Positions 16,257-24,309 of a stretch of DNA of 64,000 nucleotides are shown here, piece after piece. Position 1 is the stretch's first letter, and every line of letters starts with the position of its first letter. The translations under genes and the position numbers were made by a program. The DNA comes from Candidatus Ribeiella danica. Lineage in GTDB: Bacteria > Chloroflexota > Chloroflexia > Chloroflexales > Roseiflexaceae. Location of the stretch: positions 275,177-339,176 of the forward strand of contig JADKFS010000010.1 of NCBI GenBank assembly GCA_016717335.1, written 5' to 3'. The notes below the pieces were generated by a model. That model ran no database searches and had not been told where the DNA came from. It saw only the letters and a program-made list of their open reading frames with translations.

Positions 16257-16345
16257 TGTCATCCTGAGCGGAGGCCGCAGCCGGAGCGAAGGCTCTCTCG
16301 CTACAAAGATGATCAAGAGATGCTTCGCTGCGGCTCAGCATGACA
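16257..16345. repeat. Dispersed inverted repeat (TGTCATCCTGAGC type)
   Basis: TGTCATCCTGAGC at 16257-16269 is mirrored by GCTCAGCATGACA at 16333-16345. Between them lie further complementary blocks (GAGCGAAGGC / TGCTTCGCTGC). This is the familiar intergenic palindromic repeat seen in many bacterial genomes. It occupies the gap between the two minus-strand genes. Confidence 0.7.
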
Positions 16346-16409
16346 TTCCCGAGGTTCGGAGGGACTTCGACCCGCCGAGCCTCCCGAGCAACATCGCTCA
16401 ACGCTCGTG

Positions 16410-16823
16410 TCACAGCTCCTCGAACACGATGTCCTGCGCGCCGTGCCAGAGGCACAGCTTGCCGAGCGCGGGCAGCTGCTCGCGGCCCTCGGCAATGGTC
16501 AGAAAGTGGTTGCCGGCGAGCTGGCCGACCTTGCTGGCGAAGCTCGCGCTGCCGTAGGGAAACAAGATCTCGGTCTCGCTCATCCCGCCGGGGTAGAACA
16601 GGATGTCGCCGCGCGAGGGGTGGCTGGTATGGTTCTCGAAGCCCACGCCGAGCTGGAAGTCGCCCAGCGGGATCCAGCAAGCCTCGCCGCTCCAGCGCGC
16701 GTGGATCAGCTTCTGGCGGTAGGGCAGCAGCCGCCGGAATGCCGCGCAGGTTTGGGGTGCGTCGGCCTCCTCCAGCGCGGCGGTGAACACGTACGGGCCG
16801 GCGGTGATTCGAAGCGTCGTCAT
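16410..16823 (-). CDS. DUF3830 family cyclophilin-like protein
   Basis: 137 residues. The pattern TCAAFRRLLPYRQKLIHARWSGEACWIPLG, then HTSHPSRGDILFYPGGMSETEILFPYG and GNHFLTIAEG, is characteristic of DUF3830, a small cyclophilin-like beta barrel often found beside hydantoinase, amidohydrolase or purine/pyrimidine catabolic genes. Being last in the purine cluster supports an accessory role there, perhaps in nitrogen release, but no reaction is established. It is separated from xdhA by a TTGGAACG-type repeat array. Confidence 0.75.
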   Translation of the reverse strand: MTTLRITAGPYVFTAALEEADAPQTCAAFRRLLPYRQKLIHARWSGEACWIPLGDFQLGVGFENHTSHPSRGDILFYPGGMSETEILFPYGSASFASKVGQLAGNHFLTIAEGREQLPALGKLCLWHGAQDIVFEEL

Positions 16824-16837
16824 GTGCTCCTCAATGC

Positions 16838-16885
16838 GTTGGAACGTTCCAACGTCCCAACGTTCTAACGTTCCAACGTGCTAAC
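16838..16885. repeat. Octamer array (TTCCAACG type)
   Basis: Consecutive imperfect 8 nt units GGAACGTT / CCAACGTC / CCAACGTT / CTAACGTT / CCAACGTG. The same unit family recurs at 19742-19781, 50706-50765 and 52928-52972. The array runs into the stop codon of the molybdopterin-subunit gene, so it replaces the normal 3' flank. Confidence 0.85.
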
Positions 16886-19082
16886 CTGCCAGCGCGCGCA
16901 GCACCCGCTCGGGGGTCATCGGCTGGCGGTTGAGCCAGGCGCCGGTCGCGTCGTGGATGGCGATCGCGATCGCCGCGGCGAGCGGCACCATCGGCATCTC
17001 GGCCATGCCGCGCGCGCCGTAGGGGCCGTTCGGGTCGGCCAGCTCCATGATCACCGGCACGACCTCGGTGGGCATGTCCAGCGCGGTCGGCAGCAGGTAG
17101 GTGCTGAAGTACGGCGTCAGGATCTTGCCGTCGCGCACCTGAAAGTGCTCCAGCAGCGCGTAGCCGACCGCCTGTGCCAGGCAGCCCTCGATCTGGCCCT
17201 CGACCTGCTGCCGGTTGATCGCCTTGCCGACGTCGTGCACGCTGATGATCTTCAGCACGCGCACCTGGCCGGTCAGCGTGTTGACCTCGACCTCGACCGC
17301 CTGGGCGGCGTAGCCGTAGCAGTAGTTCGGCCGGCCCAGCCCGCTGGCCGGGTCGAGCGGCGTGGTGGCCGGCGGGCGGTACTGCACGGTGGCCCTGGCC
17401 GGCCGATCCTCGTCGGCCCACCTGCGCTGCGCGGCCAGGCAGGCGTCGCGCACGGCCCGGCCGCCCATCAGGGTCATGCGCGAGGCCGAGGCGCTGCCGG
17501 CGTTCGGCGCCTCGGCGCTGTCGTCGGTGAACATGATGATCTTGTCGGCCGGCAGCCCAAGCGTCTCGGCCGCGATCTGGCGCAGCGCCAGGTGCGCCCC
17601 CTGGCCCACGTCGGCCGCGCCGACCCGCACGTGCGCGTGGGTGGGCTCCGGGCCGCCCAGCAGCTCGACCGTCGCGGTGGACTGCTCGGGGTAGCCGAAT
17701 GAGTAGCCGACGTTCTTGATGCCGCACGCCAGCCCTACGCCGCGACGTAGATGGTTTTGAGTTTTGAGTTTTGAGTTTTGAGTTTCGCCGTGTGATAACT
17801 CAGAATTCAAAACTTTGAACTCAAAACTTGGGAAGCGCGCGCGCGCTTCCTCGACACAGCGCTCCAGCACGGCCAGCGCGCTCACCCCAGGCGGGATGGG
17901 CAGCTGGGAGGCCTCGACGCTGCCCTCGCGGTAGATGTTGCGCCGGCGCAGCTCGACCGGGTCCATGCCGAGCGCCTGGGCCAGCCGGGTGACCATGATC
18001 TCGGCGGCGAAGTGCGCCTGCGGCGCGCCGAAGCCGCGGAACGCGCCGGACGGGACGTTGTTGGTGTAGACCACGTAGCCGTCGACGTGGATGTTGGCGA
18101 CCTCGTAGCAGCCGTTCGAGAACAGCGTGGCGATCTTGGTCACCTCGGCGCTGGTCGAGGCGTAGGCGCCGCCGTCGCCGACCACCTCGGCCTGCACCGC
18201 CGTGATCGTGCCGTCGCGCCGCGCGCCCCAGCGGCAGCGGATGCTGAACGGGTGGCGCTTGTGGTGGCCGATCATCGACTCCTCGCGGCTCCACACCAGC
18301 GCGACCGGCTTGCGCAGCTTCCAGGCCGCCAGCGCCAGCAGGTGCTGGATCGACAGGTCCTCGCGCCCGCCGAAGGCCCCGCCGATCGCGGCGTAGCGCA
18401 CGACCACCTGCTCCTCGGGCAGGCCCAGCACCAGCGCGATCTGCCGGCGGTCCTCGTGCAGCCACTGGCCGGCCGTCTCGACCACCAGGCGACCCTGCTC
18501 GTCGACGTAGGCCACGCCGGCCTCGGGCTGCAGGAAGGCGTGCTCCTGCCAGGAGGTGTTGAACTCGTCCTCCAGCACGACGTCGGCCTCGGCGAAGCCG
18601 CGCTCGATATCGCCCTTGCGGATGGGCATGTGAAACAGGACGTTGCTGCCGTGCGCCTCGTGGACCAGCGGCGCGCCGGGGGCCATGGCCGCGCGCGCGT
18701 CCGATACAACCGGCAGATCCTCGTAGGTCACGGCCACCAGCCGTGCTGCGGCGGCCGCGGCGGCCTTGCTCTCGGCCACCACCAGCGCGACCTTGTCGCC
18801 CTCGAAGCGCACCTTCTCGCCACAGAGCACCGGCTGGTCGTGCTCGATCAGGCCGTAGCCGTTGGACGGCACGTCGGCGGCGGTCAGCACCGCGACCACG
18901 CCAGGGTGCGCCAGCGCCGCGCTCGTATCGATCGCGGCGATCCGCGCGTGCGGGCGGTGCGCGAACACGACCTTGAGGTGCAGCATGCCCGGCCGCACCA
19001 GGTCGGCGGGGTAGCTCGTCGCCCCGGTGACCTTGCCGAGCGCGTCCGGCCGCGGGAGCGATTCGCCAATAAGTGTTGCCAT
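16881..19082 (-). CDS. xdhA: Xanthine dehydrogenase, molybdopterin-binding subunit
   Basis: 733 residues, Ald_Xan_dh_C plus MoCoBD domains. It starts LIGESLPRPDALGKVTGATSY, typical of the aldehyde oxidase/xanthine dehydrogenase large subunit. Other marks are GGAFGGREDLSIQHLLAL (Mo-site loop, Gln/Gly motif), PSGAFRGFGAPQAHFAAE and the C-terminal GARGMAEMPMVPLAAAIAIA with the catalytic-loop context. It hydroxylates hypoxanthine/xanthine to urate together with the fused FAD/2Fe-2S subunit encoded just upstream. Residues ~418-443 (ending in SKLKTQNHL) are not family sequence; they are encoded by an in-frame TTTTGAG array (17754-17829) between two conserved blocks. Expression is presumably with the GntR-controlled purine cluster. 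Confidence 0.9.
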   Translation of the reverse strand: MATLIGESLPRPDALGKVTGATSYPADLVRPGMLHLKVVFAHRPHARIAAIDTSAALAHPGVVAVLTAADVPSNGYGLIEHDQPVLCGEKVRFEGDKVALVVAESKAAAAAAARLVAVTYEDLPVVSDARAAMAPGAPLVHEAHGSNVLFHMPIRKGDIERGFAEADVVLEDEFNTSWQEHAFLQPEAGVAYVDEQGRLVVETAGQWLHEDRRQIALVLGLPEEQVVVRYAAIGGAFGGREDLSIQHLLALAAWKLRKPVALVWSREESMIGHHKRHPFSIRCRWGARRDGTITAVQAEVVGDGGAYASTSAEVTKIATLFSNGCYEVANIHVDGYVVYTNNVPSGAFRGFGAPQAHFAAEIMVTRLAQALGMDPVELRRRNIYREGSVEASQLPIPPGVSALAVLERCVEEARARFPSFEFKVLNSELSHGETQNSKLKTQNHLRRGVGLACGIKNVGYSFGYPEQSTATVELLGGPEPTHAHVRVGAADVGQGAHLALRQIAAETLGLPADKIIMFTDDSAEAPNAGSASASRMTLMGGRAVRDACLAAQRRWADEDRPARATVQYRPPATTPLDPASGLGRPNYCYGYAAQAVEVEVNTLTGQVRVLKIISVHDVGKAINRQQVEGQIEGCLAQAVGYALLEHFQVRDGKILTPYFSTYLLPTALDMPTEVVPVIMELADPNGPYGARGMAEMPMVPLAAAIAIAIHDATGAWLNRQPMTPERVLRALAG
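17754..17829. repeat. Intragenic inverted heptamer array (TTTTGAG) inside xdhA
   Basis: About four TTTTGAG units at 17755-17784, a 20 nt spacer, then the complementary AATTCAAAAC / AACTCAAAAC units to 17829. The array length keeps the xdhA frame open. The same unit family occurs at 19101-19167, immediately upstream of the same gene. Confidence 0.9.
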
Positions 19083-19100
19083 AAGCGAACTCCATCGCTA

Positions 19101-19167
19101 TAGTTTTGAGTTTTGAGTTTTGAGTTGAGGCTTCCTAACTCAAAACTCAAAACTCAGAACTCTTAAC
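19101..19167. repeat. Inverted heptamer array (TTTTGAG) between xanthine dehydrogenase genes
   Basis: TTTTGAG x3 at 19103-19125, spacer GAGGCTTCCT, then CTCAAAA units to 19167. It forms most of the 64 bp gap before xdhA and also encodes the last residues of the fused subunit (about VKSSEF), so the array invaded or shaped the 3' end of that gene. Confidence 0.9.
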
Positions 19168-20742
19168 TTCCGCCGCAGCGGCAAGCACCGCGTCGAGGAT
19201 CTTGCGGTAGCCGGTGCAGCGGCAGATATTTCCACTCAGCGCGACCTGGGCCTGGCCGAGGTCGGGGCTGGGCTGCTCGTCCAGCAGCTTCGCGCCGGCC
19301 ATGAGCATGCCGGGGATGCAGAAGCCGCACTGCACCGCGGCGTTGGCGATGAAGGCCTTTTGTAAAGGATGAAGGGCTGAGCGCTGAACGCTGAGCGCTG
19401 AACTGTCTTCGGCTTCGACCGCCGCTGCATCTGTAATATCGCTTGCCAGCGCGCTTTCGTTTAGCGTTTTGCGTTCATCGTTCTGCATTCGGGCGAGGCC
19501 TTCGATCGTCGTCACGCGCGCGCCGTGGGCCTGGGCCGCGGGCGTCAGGCAGGCCATGACCGCCTGGCCACCCAGCCAGACCGTGCAGGCGCCGCACTCG
19601 CCCTCGGCGCAGCCCTCCTTCGCCCCGGTCAGCCCGGCGTCCTCGCGCAGCGCGTCGAGCAGCGACTTGGCGGGCGCGTCGCCGGCGAGGGTGTACGGGC
19701 GGCCGTTGATGGTCGTCTCGATCGTTTCGACCTCCGGTGCCGCAACGTTGGAACGTTGGAACGTTGGAACGTTGGAACGTCCAGGCGTCTCGAGCAGCAC
19801 CGGGCGCTCCGGCCAGCCCTCGCGCTCGCGGCCCGCGGCGATCCGGCGCAGCCCGTCGGACAGCAGGCCCGCCAGGGTAGCCAGGCGGTAGGCGGCCGAG
19901 CCGCGCACGTCGTCGATCGGCGCGACATCCTGGCAGGCCAGCCGCCCGGCCTCGGCGCAGACCTCGGGCGTGAGCTGCTTGCCGGCCAGGTAGGCCTCGG
20001 CCGTCGGCGCGCGCACGATCGTCGGCGCGAGGCAGCCGAGCGTGATGCGAGCCTCGGCAATTGGGGCTTGGGGCTTGGGGCCTGGGGCTTGGGCGCTTGT
20101 CCCACCAGTCCCAAGTCCCAAGCCCCTAGTCTCAAAGGTGAGCACAATCGCCATATCGATCACCGAGATCGCCTGGGCGCGCCGCAGCCCCAGCTTGACG
20201 AACAGGCCGCGCTGGTCGGCCCGCAGCGCCGGGAAGCGGATCTCGCGCAGCAGCTCGTCGGGGCGGATGGCCGTCTTGCGGAAGCCGGGGTAGAACTCGC
20301 GCAGCGGCACGACCCGCTCGCCGGCCGCGCTGATCAGCGCCAGCTCGGCGTCGAGCGCCAGCAGCGGCGCGATCGTGTCGTTGGCCGGCGAGGCGGTGAC
20401 CAGGTTGCCGGCGATCGTCGCGCGCGTGCGGATCTGCGGCGCGCCGACCTCCCAGCAGGCCTGCGCCAGCGGCAGCGCGTGCCGCACGCACGCCTCCGAC
20501 GCGATCACGTCGTTGTGGGTCGCCAGCCCGCCCAGCGCGATCACGTCGCCCTCCTGGCGCACGTACTTCAGCTCGCGCAGCTTCGTTATGTCGATTAATG
20601 TCGTCGTCGGGCGCACGCCGCGCTGCAGCTCGACCATGACGTCGGTGCCGCCGGAGACGATCCGCGCCGCGCCGGCGTGCTGCTCAAGCAGGGTGAGCGC
20701 CTCGGCTAGCGTCGCCGGTTGGTAGTAGTGTTGCCAGAGCAT
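19147..20742 (-). CDS. Xanthine dehydrogenase, fused FAD-binding and 2Fe-2S subunit
   Basis: 531 residues from ATG 20742 (GGAGAAAG 7 nt upstream). Residues 1-~290 are the CoxM/XdhB FAD-binding domain (ARIVSGGTDVMVELQRG; ATIAGNLVTASPANDT flavin loop). Residues ~335-531 are the CoxS/XdhC 2Fe-2S domain, with plant-type cluster CAEGECGACTVW, then ACLTPA, and the second cluster QCGFCIPGM / NICRCTGYRKI. It carries electrons from the Mo site to FAD. The FAD-to-FeS order and fusion are unusual; these are usually separate genes. Three repeat-derived in-frame insertions are present at residues ~204-228, ~321-334 (interdomain) and ~418-460, the last inside the Fe-S domain. Confidence 0.9.
   Translation of the reverse strand: MLWQHYYQPATLAEALTLLEQHAGAARIVSGGTDVMVELQRGVRPTTTLIDITKLRELKYVRQEGDVIALGGLATHNDVIASEACVRHALPLAQACWEVGAPQIRTRATIAGNLVTASPANDTIAPLLALDAELALISAAGERVVPLREFYPGFRKTAIRPDELLREIRFPALRADQRGLFVKLGLRRAQAISVIDMAIVLTFETRGLGLGTGGTSAQAPGPKPQAPIAEARITLGCLAPTIVRAPTAEAYLAGKQLTPEVCAEAGRLACQDVAPIDDVRGSAAYRLATLAGLLSDGLRRIAAGREREGWPERPVLLETPGRSNVPTFQRSNVAAPEVETIETTINGRPYTLAGDAPAKSLLDALREDAGLTGAKEGCAEGECGACTVWLGGQAVMACLTPAAQAHGARVTTIEGLARMQNDERKTLNESALASDITDAAAVEAEDSSALSVQRSALHPLQKAFIANAAVQCGFCIPGMLMAGAKLLDEQPSPDLGQAQVALSGNICRCTGYRKILDAVLAAAAEVKSSEF
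19363..19489. repeat. Intragenic array pair (GCTGAAC / GTTTTGC) in the 2Fe-2S domain
   Basis: Units like GCTGAGC/GCTGAAC (19374-19405) and inverted units TAGCGTTT/GCGTTCA (19452-19482) enclose a 46 nt spacer. The translated insert (residues ~418-460, including SALSVQRSALHPL) replaces the two or three residues normally found between the GLA helix and the conserved LHPLQ of CoxS-type subunits, yet the frame is intact. Confidence 0.8.
19742..19781. repeat. Intragenic octamer array (TTGGAACG) in the interdomain linker
   Basis: Four to five exact TTGGAACG/GGAACGTT units. Translated on the minus strand they give SNVPTFQRSNV, exactly between the FAD and 2Fe-2S domains, so the array may have created or lengthened the fusion linker. 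Confidence 0.9.
20060..20133. repeat. Intragenic inverted heptamer array (GGGGCTT) in the FAD domain
   Basis: GGGGCTT-type units at 20062-20094, a short spacer, then TCCCAAG/CCCCTAG units to about 20128. It encodes a Gly/Pro-rich stretch (residues ~204-228, GLGLGTGGTSAQAPGPK) inserted between the conserved ISVIDMAIVLTF and ARITLGCLAPT strands. The frame stays open. Confidence 0.9.
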
Positions 20743-20772
20743 ATATCTTTCTCCGTCGTCCATCGTCGCCCG

Positions 20773-22215
20773 TCACGAGCGCGGCTTCAGCAGCCGGCCG
20801 CACGGCTCCGCCACGATCTTCCCATCCAGAAACAGCGTCGTGCCGCGCAGCAGCGTGCGCACCACCCGGCCGCGCAGCGCCCGCCCGACGTACGGGCTGT
20901 GCCGGTGGCGGTAGAGCAGGTCGGCGGCCTGCAGCGTATAGCCGGCCTGCAGGTCGACCAGCGCCAGGTCGGCGTCGGCGCCGACGATCAGCCGGCCCTT
21001 GTCGGGCGCCAGCCCGAAGCGCCGCGCGACGAACTCGGACGTCACGGCGGCGATCGTAGCGAGCGGCAGCCCGCGCCGCGCGTAGCCCTCGGTCAGCAGC
21101 AGCTCCAGCGTCGACTGGCAGCCCGAGATGCCGCCCCAGACGTCGAAGTAGTGTTGAGTGTTGAGTGTCGAGTGTTGAGTTTCAGGAATCGTGAGCTGCG
21201 CCTCGTCGCCTTGTCGCCTTGTCTCCTTGTCTCCGGCCGGGTCGAGCCCTTTCATCGCGGGCGGCGACGGCGAGTGGTCCGACGCGACCATCGGCAGCGC
21301 GCCGTCGAGCAGCAGCTGCCACAGCGCGGACTGCTCGGCGAGCGGGCGCAGCGGCGGAGCGCACTTCGCGACCGCGCCCAGGCGCGCCAGGTCGTCCTCG
21401 GTCAGCGCCAGGTAGTGCGGGCAGGTCTCGCAGCTGACGTCGACGCCGCGCGCGCGGGCCTCGGCCACCAGCGCGACGCCGCGGCCGGTGCTGACGTGGA
21501 CGATATGCAGCGCGCAGCCGGTCTCGCTCGCGAACAGGATGGCCCGCTCGATCGCCTCCAGCTCGGCCACGACCGGCCGCGAGCGCAGGTAGTCGCGTGC
21601 GCCGGTGCGCCCCGCCGCGATCGCCTTGCGGGCCAGCCCGCCGGTGATCTGGTCGTTCTCGGCGTGCACCGCCACGATCCGGCCGAGCCGCGCCGCGCGG
21701 GCCATGCCCTGGTAGAGCGTCAGGTCATCCGCCGCCACGAAGTCGTCGATGCCGCTGCTCGACATGAACGCCTTGAAGCCGATCACGCCGCGCTCGGCCA
21801 GCTCATCCAGCCGGTCGAGGTTTTCCGGCGTCAGGCCGCCCCACAGCGCGAAGTCGACCAGCGACGCGGCCCGCGCCGCGGCGAGCTTCAGGTCAAAGCT
21901 GGCCGCGTCGAGCGTGGGCGGGTGGGCGTTGAGCGGCATGTCGAAGAAGGTCGTGCCGCCGCCCGCCGCCAGCGCGCGCGTGCCCGTCGCAAAGCCCTCC
22001 CAGTCGGCGCGGCCGGGCTCGTTGAAGTGGACGTGCGCGTCGATCACGCCGGGGAACACGTGCAGCCCGGCCGCGTCGATCGCCGCGTCGGCGGTGCCGG
22101 GCAGCTCCGGCGCAACCGCGACGACCCGCCCGTCGGCCACCGCCAGGTCGGCCCGCCGCACGCCCGCGCCGGTGACCAGCGCGCCGTTGCGGATGATCAG
22201 GTCGTACAGACTCAT
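20773..22215 (-). CDS. allB: Allantoinase (cyclic amidohydrolase)
   Basis: 480 residues from ATG 22215 (GAGG 7 nt upstream). Binuclear-metal amidohydrolase signatures: GVIDAHVHFNEPGRADWEG (first two His), GVIGFKAFMSSSGIDD (carboxylated Lys), IVAVHAENDQ, LHIVHVSTGRGVAL (His ligands) and ASDHSPSP (catalytic Asp). HFNEPGR and the SSSG after the Lys favour allantoinase over dihydroorotase, as does the position between xanthine dehydrogenase and allantoate amidohydrolase. It opens S-allantoin to allantoate. Residues ~327-356 (containing TQHSTLNTQHY) come from two in-frame repeat arrays. Confidence 0.92.
   Translation of the reverse strand: MSLYDLIIRNGALVTGAGVRRADLAVADGRVVAVAPELPGTADAAIDAAGLHVFPGVIDAHVHFNEPGRADWEGFATGTRALAAGGGTTFFDMPLNAHPPTLDAASFDLKLAAARAASLVDFALWGGLTPENLDRLDELAERGVIGFKAFMSSSGIDDFVAADDLTLYQGMARAARLGRIVAVHAENDQITGGLARKAIAAGRTGARDYLRSRPVVAELEAIERAILFASETGCALHIVHVSTGRGVALVAEARARGVDVSCETCPHYLALTEDDLARLGAVAKCAPPLRPLAEQSALWQLLLDGALPMVASDHSPSPPAMKGLDPAGDKETRRQGDEAQLTIPETQHSTLNTQHYFDVWGGISGCQSTLELLLTEGYARRGLPLATIAAVTSEFVARRFGLAPDKGRLIVGADADLALVDLQAGYTLQAADLLYRHRHSPYVGRALRGRVVRTLLRGTTLFLDGKIVAEPCGRLLKPRS
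21150..21236. repeat. Intragenic arrays (GTTGAGT and CCTTGTC) inside allB
   Basis: GTGTTGAGTGTTGAGTGT units at 21150-21180, then CGCCTTGT/CTCCTTGT octamers at 21200-21235. The two unit types lie back to back in frame, adding about 30 residues between the conserved SDHSPSPP and FDVWGGISG blocks. Confidence 0.85.
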
Positions 22216-22309
22216 AACATACCTCAACCACCACTTTACAGTTGGGGAGGTTCACAAGAACCAGTCTTAGGCATGTTTCAATTCCAGGGATTTCGACGTG
22301 CCACTGTAC

Positions 22310-22329
22310 GGGCGCGATATATCGCGCCC
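22310..22329. terminator. 20 bp perfect palindrome between allC and allB
   Basis: GGGCGCGATATATCGCGCCC is fully self-complementary, and a second small hairpin GCCCCTTTGGGGC follows at about 22336. It lies between the stop of allC (22381) and the start of allB (22215), read minus. It could attenuate or process the polycistronic message; no U-run is present. It may instead be a dispersed palindrome. Confidence 0.45.
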
Positions 22330-22380
22330 CTGCCCCTTTGGGGCAATGAATTGCCAAGCTCGATTGAACCCTGCCCTAAT

Positions 22381-23610
22381 CTACAATTCGGCCAGCATCT
22401 CAAGGAACTGCCCAAGCACATCGATCGCGACCCCCACGTCTTCGGCCATCACCGACTCGGCCGGGTTGTGGCTGACGCCGCCCCTGCAGCGCACGAACAG
22501 CATCGCCACGCGCGTGAGGTCGGACAGCGCGACGGCGTCGTGGCCGGCGCCGCTCGGCAGCTCGAGCACCGGGTAGCCGAGCGACTCGACCGCGCGCCCG
22601 AGCAGGCCCGCCAGCGCCGGGTCGCACAGCACCGCCGGGCTCTCCTGAATCGTGCGCCAGCCGCGCGTGACGCCGCGCGCCGCCGCGATCTGCGCGGCCC
22701 GCTCGGCCAGCTGCTCGACCGCCCGCGTGCGCCGCGCGTCGCTGCGGTGGCGCACGTCCAGGCTCAGCGCCACCTGGCCGGGGATGACGTTGCTCGCGCC
22801 CGGCTGCGTGGCGATCTGCCCGACCGTGGCGAGCAGGCCGGGCTCCCTGCGCGCCAGCGCCTCGGTCGCCAGGATGAACTCGGCCGCGGCGCACAGCGCG
22901 TCGTGGCGCAGGTCCATCGGCACCGTCCCGGCGTGGCCGGCCATGCCCATGAAGTCGACCGCCAGCCGGCTCTGGCCGGCGATCGCCGTGACCACGCCCA
23001 CCGGCAGGCTGCGCGCCTCGAGCACCGGCCCCTGCTCGATATGCACCTCGCAGTAGCCCAGCAGATTGTCGCCGCGGCGCCGGTCGGCGGCCAGCCGCTC
23101 GGGGTCGCCGCCGAAGGCGCGGATCGCGGCGGCCATCGTCACCCCGTCGGCGTCGGCGCGGCTGAGGTAGGATGGGTCGAAGGTGCCGGCGACGACCTTG
23201 CTGCCCAGGTAGGCGGTGTGGTAGCGCACGCCCTCCTCGTCGGCGAAGCCGTACAGCTCGACCGCGTAGGGCAGCCGGCGCGACTGGTCGTGCAGGCGCT
23301 GCACGCTGGCCAGCGCCACCAGCACGCCCAGCGGGCCGTCGTACTTGCCGGCGTCGCGCACCGAGTCGAGGTGCGAGCCGAGCAGCAGCGTCTTCGCTCC
23401 GCTGCGTCCGGCCTCGTAGCGGCCGATCACATTGCCGACGCTGTCGCAGCGCACGCTCATCCCGGCCGCGCGCATCCAGTCAGCCACCGCCGCGCCGGCC
23501 TGCCGCAGCGCGTCGGTCGCGAAGCGGCGCGTCAGCCGGCCGTGCTCCTCGCTGAAACCGGCCAGCCGATCGCAGCGCTCCATCACCGTACGCGCGTGCT
23601 CGTCTATCAT
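22381..23610 (-). CDS. allC: Allantoate amidohydrolase (M20 family)
   Basis: 409 residues. The M20/carbamoylase metal-site motifs are intact: LLGSHLDSVRDAGKYDGPLGV (His and bridging Asp), YGFADEEGVRY (catalytic Glu pair), EVHIEQGPVLE, and the C-terminal SGAGHDAVAL. The dimerisation lid lies at about residues 210-325 (AGHAGTVPMDLRHDA). The family includes N-carbamoyl-amino-acid hydrolases, but the order allC-allB-xdh favours hydrolysis of allantoate to ureidoglycine, CO2 and ammonia. The gene ends at a TAA-like stop 166 nt before allB. Confidence 0.9.
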   Translation of the reverse strand: MIDEHARTVMERCDRLAGFSEEHGRLTRRFATDALRQAGAAVADWMRAAGMSVRCDSVGNVIGRYEAGRSGAKTLLLGSHLDSVRDAGKYDGPLGVLVALASVQRLHDQSRRLPYAVELYGFADEEGVRYHTAYLGSKVVAGTFDPSYLSRADADGVTMAAAIRAFGGDPERLAADRRRGDNLLGYCEVHIEQGPVLEARSLPVGVVTAIAGQSRLAVDFMGMAGHAGTVPMDLRHDALCAAAEFILATEALARREPGLLATVGQIATQPGASNVIPGQVALSLDVRHRSDARRTRAVEQLAERAAQIAAARGVTRGWRTIQESPAVLCDPALAGLLGRAVESLGYPVLELPSGAGHDAVALSDLTRVAMLFVRCRGGVSHNPAESVMAEDVGVAIDVLGQFLEMLAEL

Positions 23611-23629
23611 CGTCGCTCCAGTGTGGCCG

Positions 23630-23822
23630 AAACTTGAGACTTGGGACTTGAGAGCCTGTCTGAGAAGCCCTTTTTACCACCAAGCCACCAAGACACCAAG
23701 GGTTGAAGGATATGATCACAGGGACGTGCTGGCATCAGGACCACCCAAGCTTGGTGCCTTCGTGCCTTGGTGGTTACTTTCAAACAGTCTCTGAGGCCTG
23801 AGACCCGAGAGCTGAGAACAGC
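23630..23822. repeat. Nested inverted arrays (ACTTGAG outer, CACCAAG inner)
   Basis: Outer units ACTTGAG/ACTTGGG at 23631-23655 face GAGGCCTGAGAC-type units at 23790-23822. Inside them CCACCAAG units (23677-23702) face CTTGGTGCCTTCGTGCC-type units (23750-23775). One array pair therefore appears inserted inside another. The whole fills the gap between allC and uraH; no gene is present. Confidence 0.8.
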
Positions 23823-23830
23823 CGACTGCC

Positions 23831-24193
23831 CTAGCTGCCCCGATACGTGCTGTAGGACCACGGCGAGACCAGCAGCGGCACGTGGTAGTGCGCGTCCGCA
23901 TCGGCGATCGCAAAGCGGACCGGGACGTGGTCGAGGAACGGCGGCGCCGCGGCGGCGACCGGCTGGCCGGCGAAGTACGCGCCGACCGCGAACACCAGCT
24001 CGTAGCCGCCCGCCTCGACCTGATCGCCCGCGAGCAGCGGCGCGTCGGTGCGCCCGTCGGCGTTCGTGCGCGTCGTCGCAAGCAACCGGCGGCCTGCGCC
24101 ATCCCGATCGAGCCGCCACAGCTCGATCGCCACGCCGGCGGCCGGCCGGCCCTGGGCCGTATCGAGCACGTGGGTTGTCAATCGCCCAGGCAT
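23831..24193 (-). CDS. uraH: 5-hydroxyisourate hydrolase (transthyretin-like)
   Basis: 120 residues, standard HIUase length. It begins LTTHVLDTAQGRPAAGV (conserved catalytic His and strand), contains R-T-N-x-D-G-R in RTNADGRTDAP, and ends with the diagnostic tetrapeptide Y-R-G-S. These residues form the active-site channel of the tetramer. It hydrolyses 5-hydroxyisourate, the PuuD product, to OHCU. No periplasmic signal is present, so it is cytosolic. It is located directly downstream of puuD with a CAGTAGT array between them. Confidence 0.96.
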   Translation of the reverse strand: MPGRLTTHVLDTAQGRPAAGVAIELWRLDRDGAGRRLLATTRTNADGRTDAPLLAGDQVEAGGYELVFAVGAYFAGQPVAAAAPPFLDHVPVRFAIADADAHYHVPLLVSPWSYSTYRGS

Positions 24194-24204
24194 GATTGCC
24201 CCCT

Positions 24205-24309
24205 GTAGTCAGTAGTTAGCTGTCAGTAGTCAGCTATCAGTAGTCAGTATCAGTGCAGTCCTCGTAAATCGATGTATCTGATTACTGACTACTGACTACT
24301 GACTACTGT
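24205..24309. repeat. Inverted heptamer array (CAGTAGT / ACTGACT)
   Basis: TAGTCAGTAGTTAGCTGTCAG-type units at 24207-24255, a 23 nt spacer, then TACTGACTACTGACTAC units to 24308. It overlaps the last codons of puuD (stop 24303). The same unit is used in the array at 55433-55505, about 31 kb away. Confidence 0.9.

Noticed and set aside
20719..23637. 972-residue plus-strand open frame opposite allB and allC
   Set aside because: Exact antisense of two clearly identified genes, with a biased composition typical of shadow frames.
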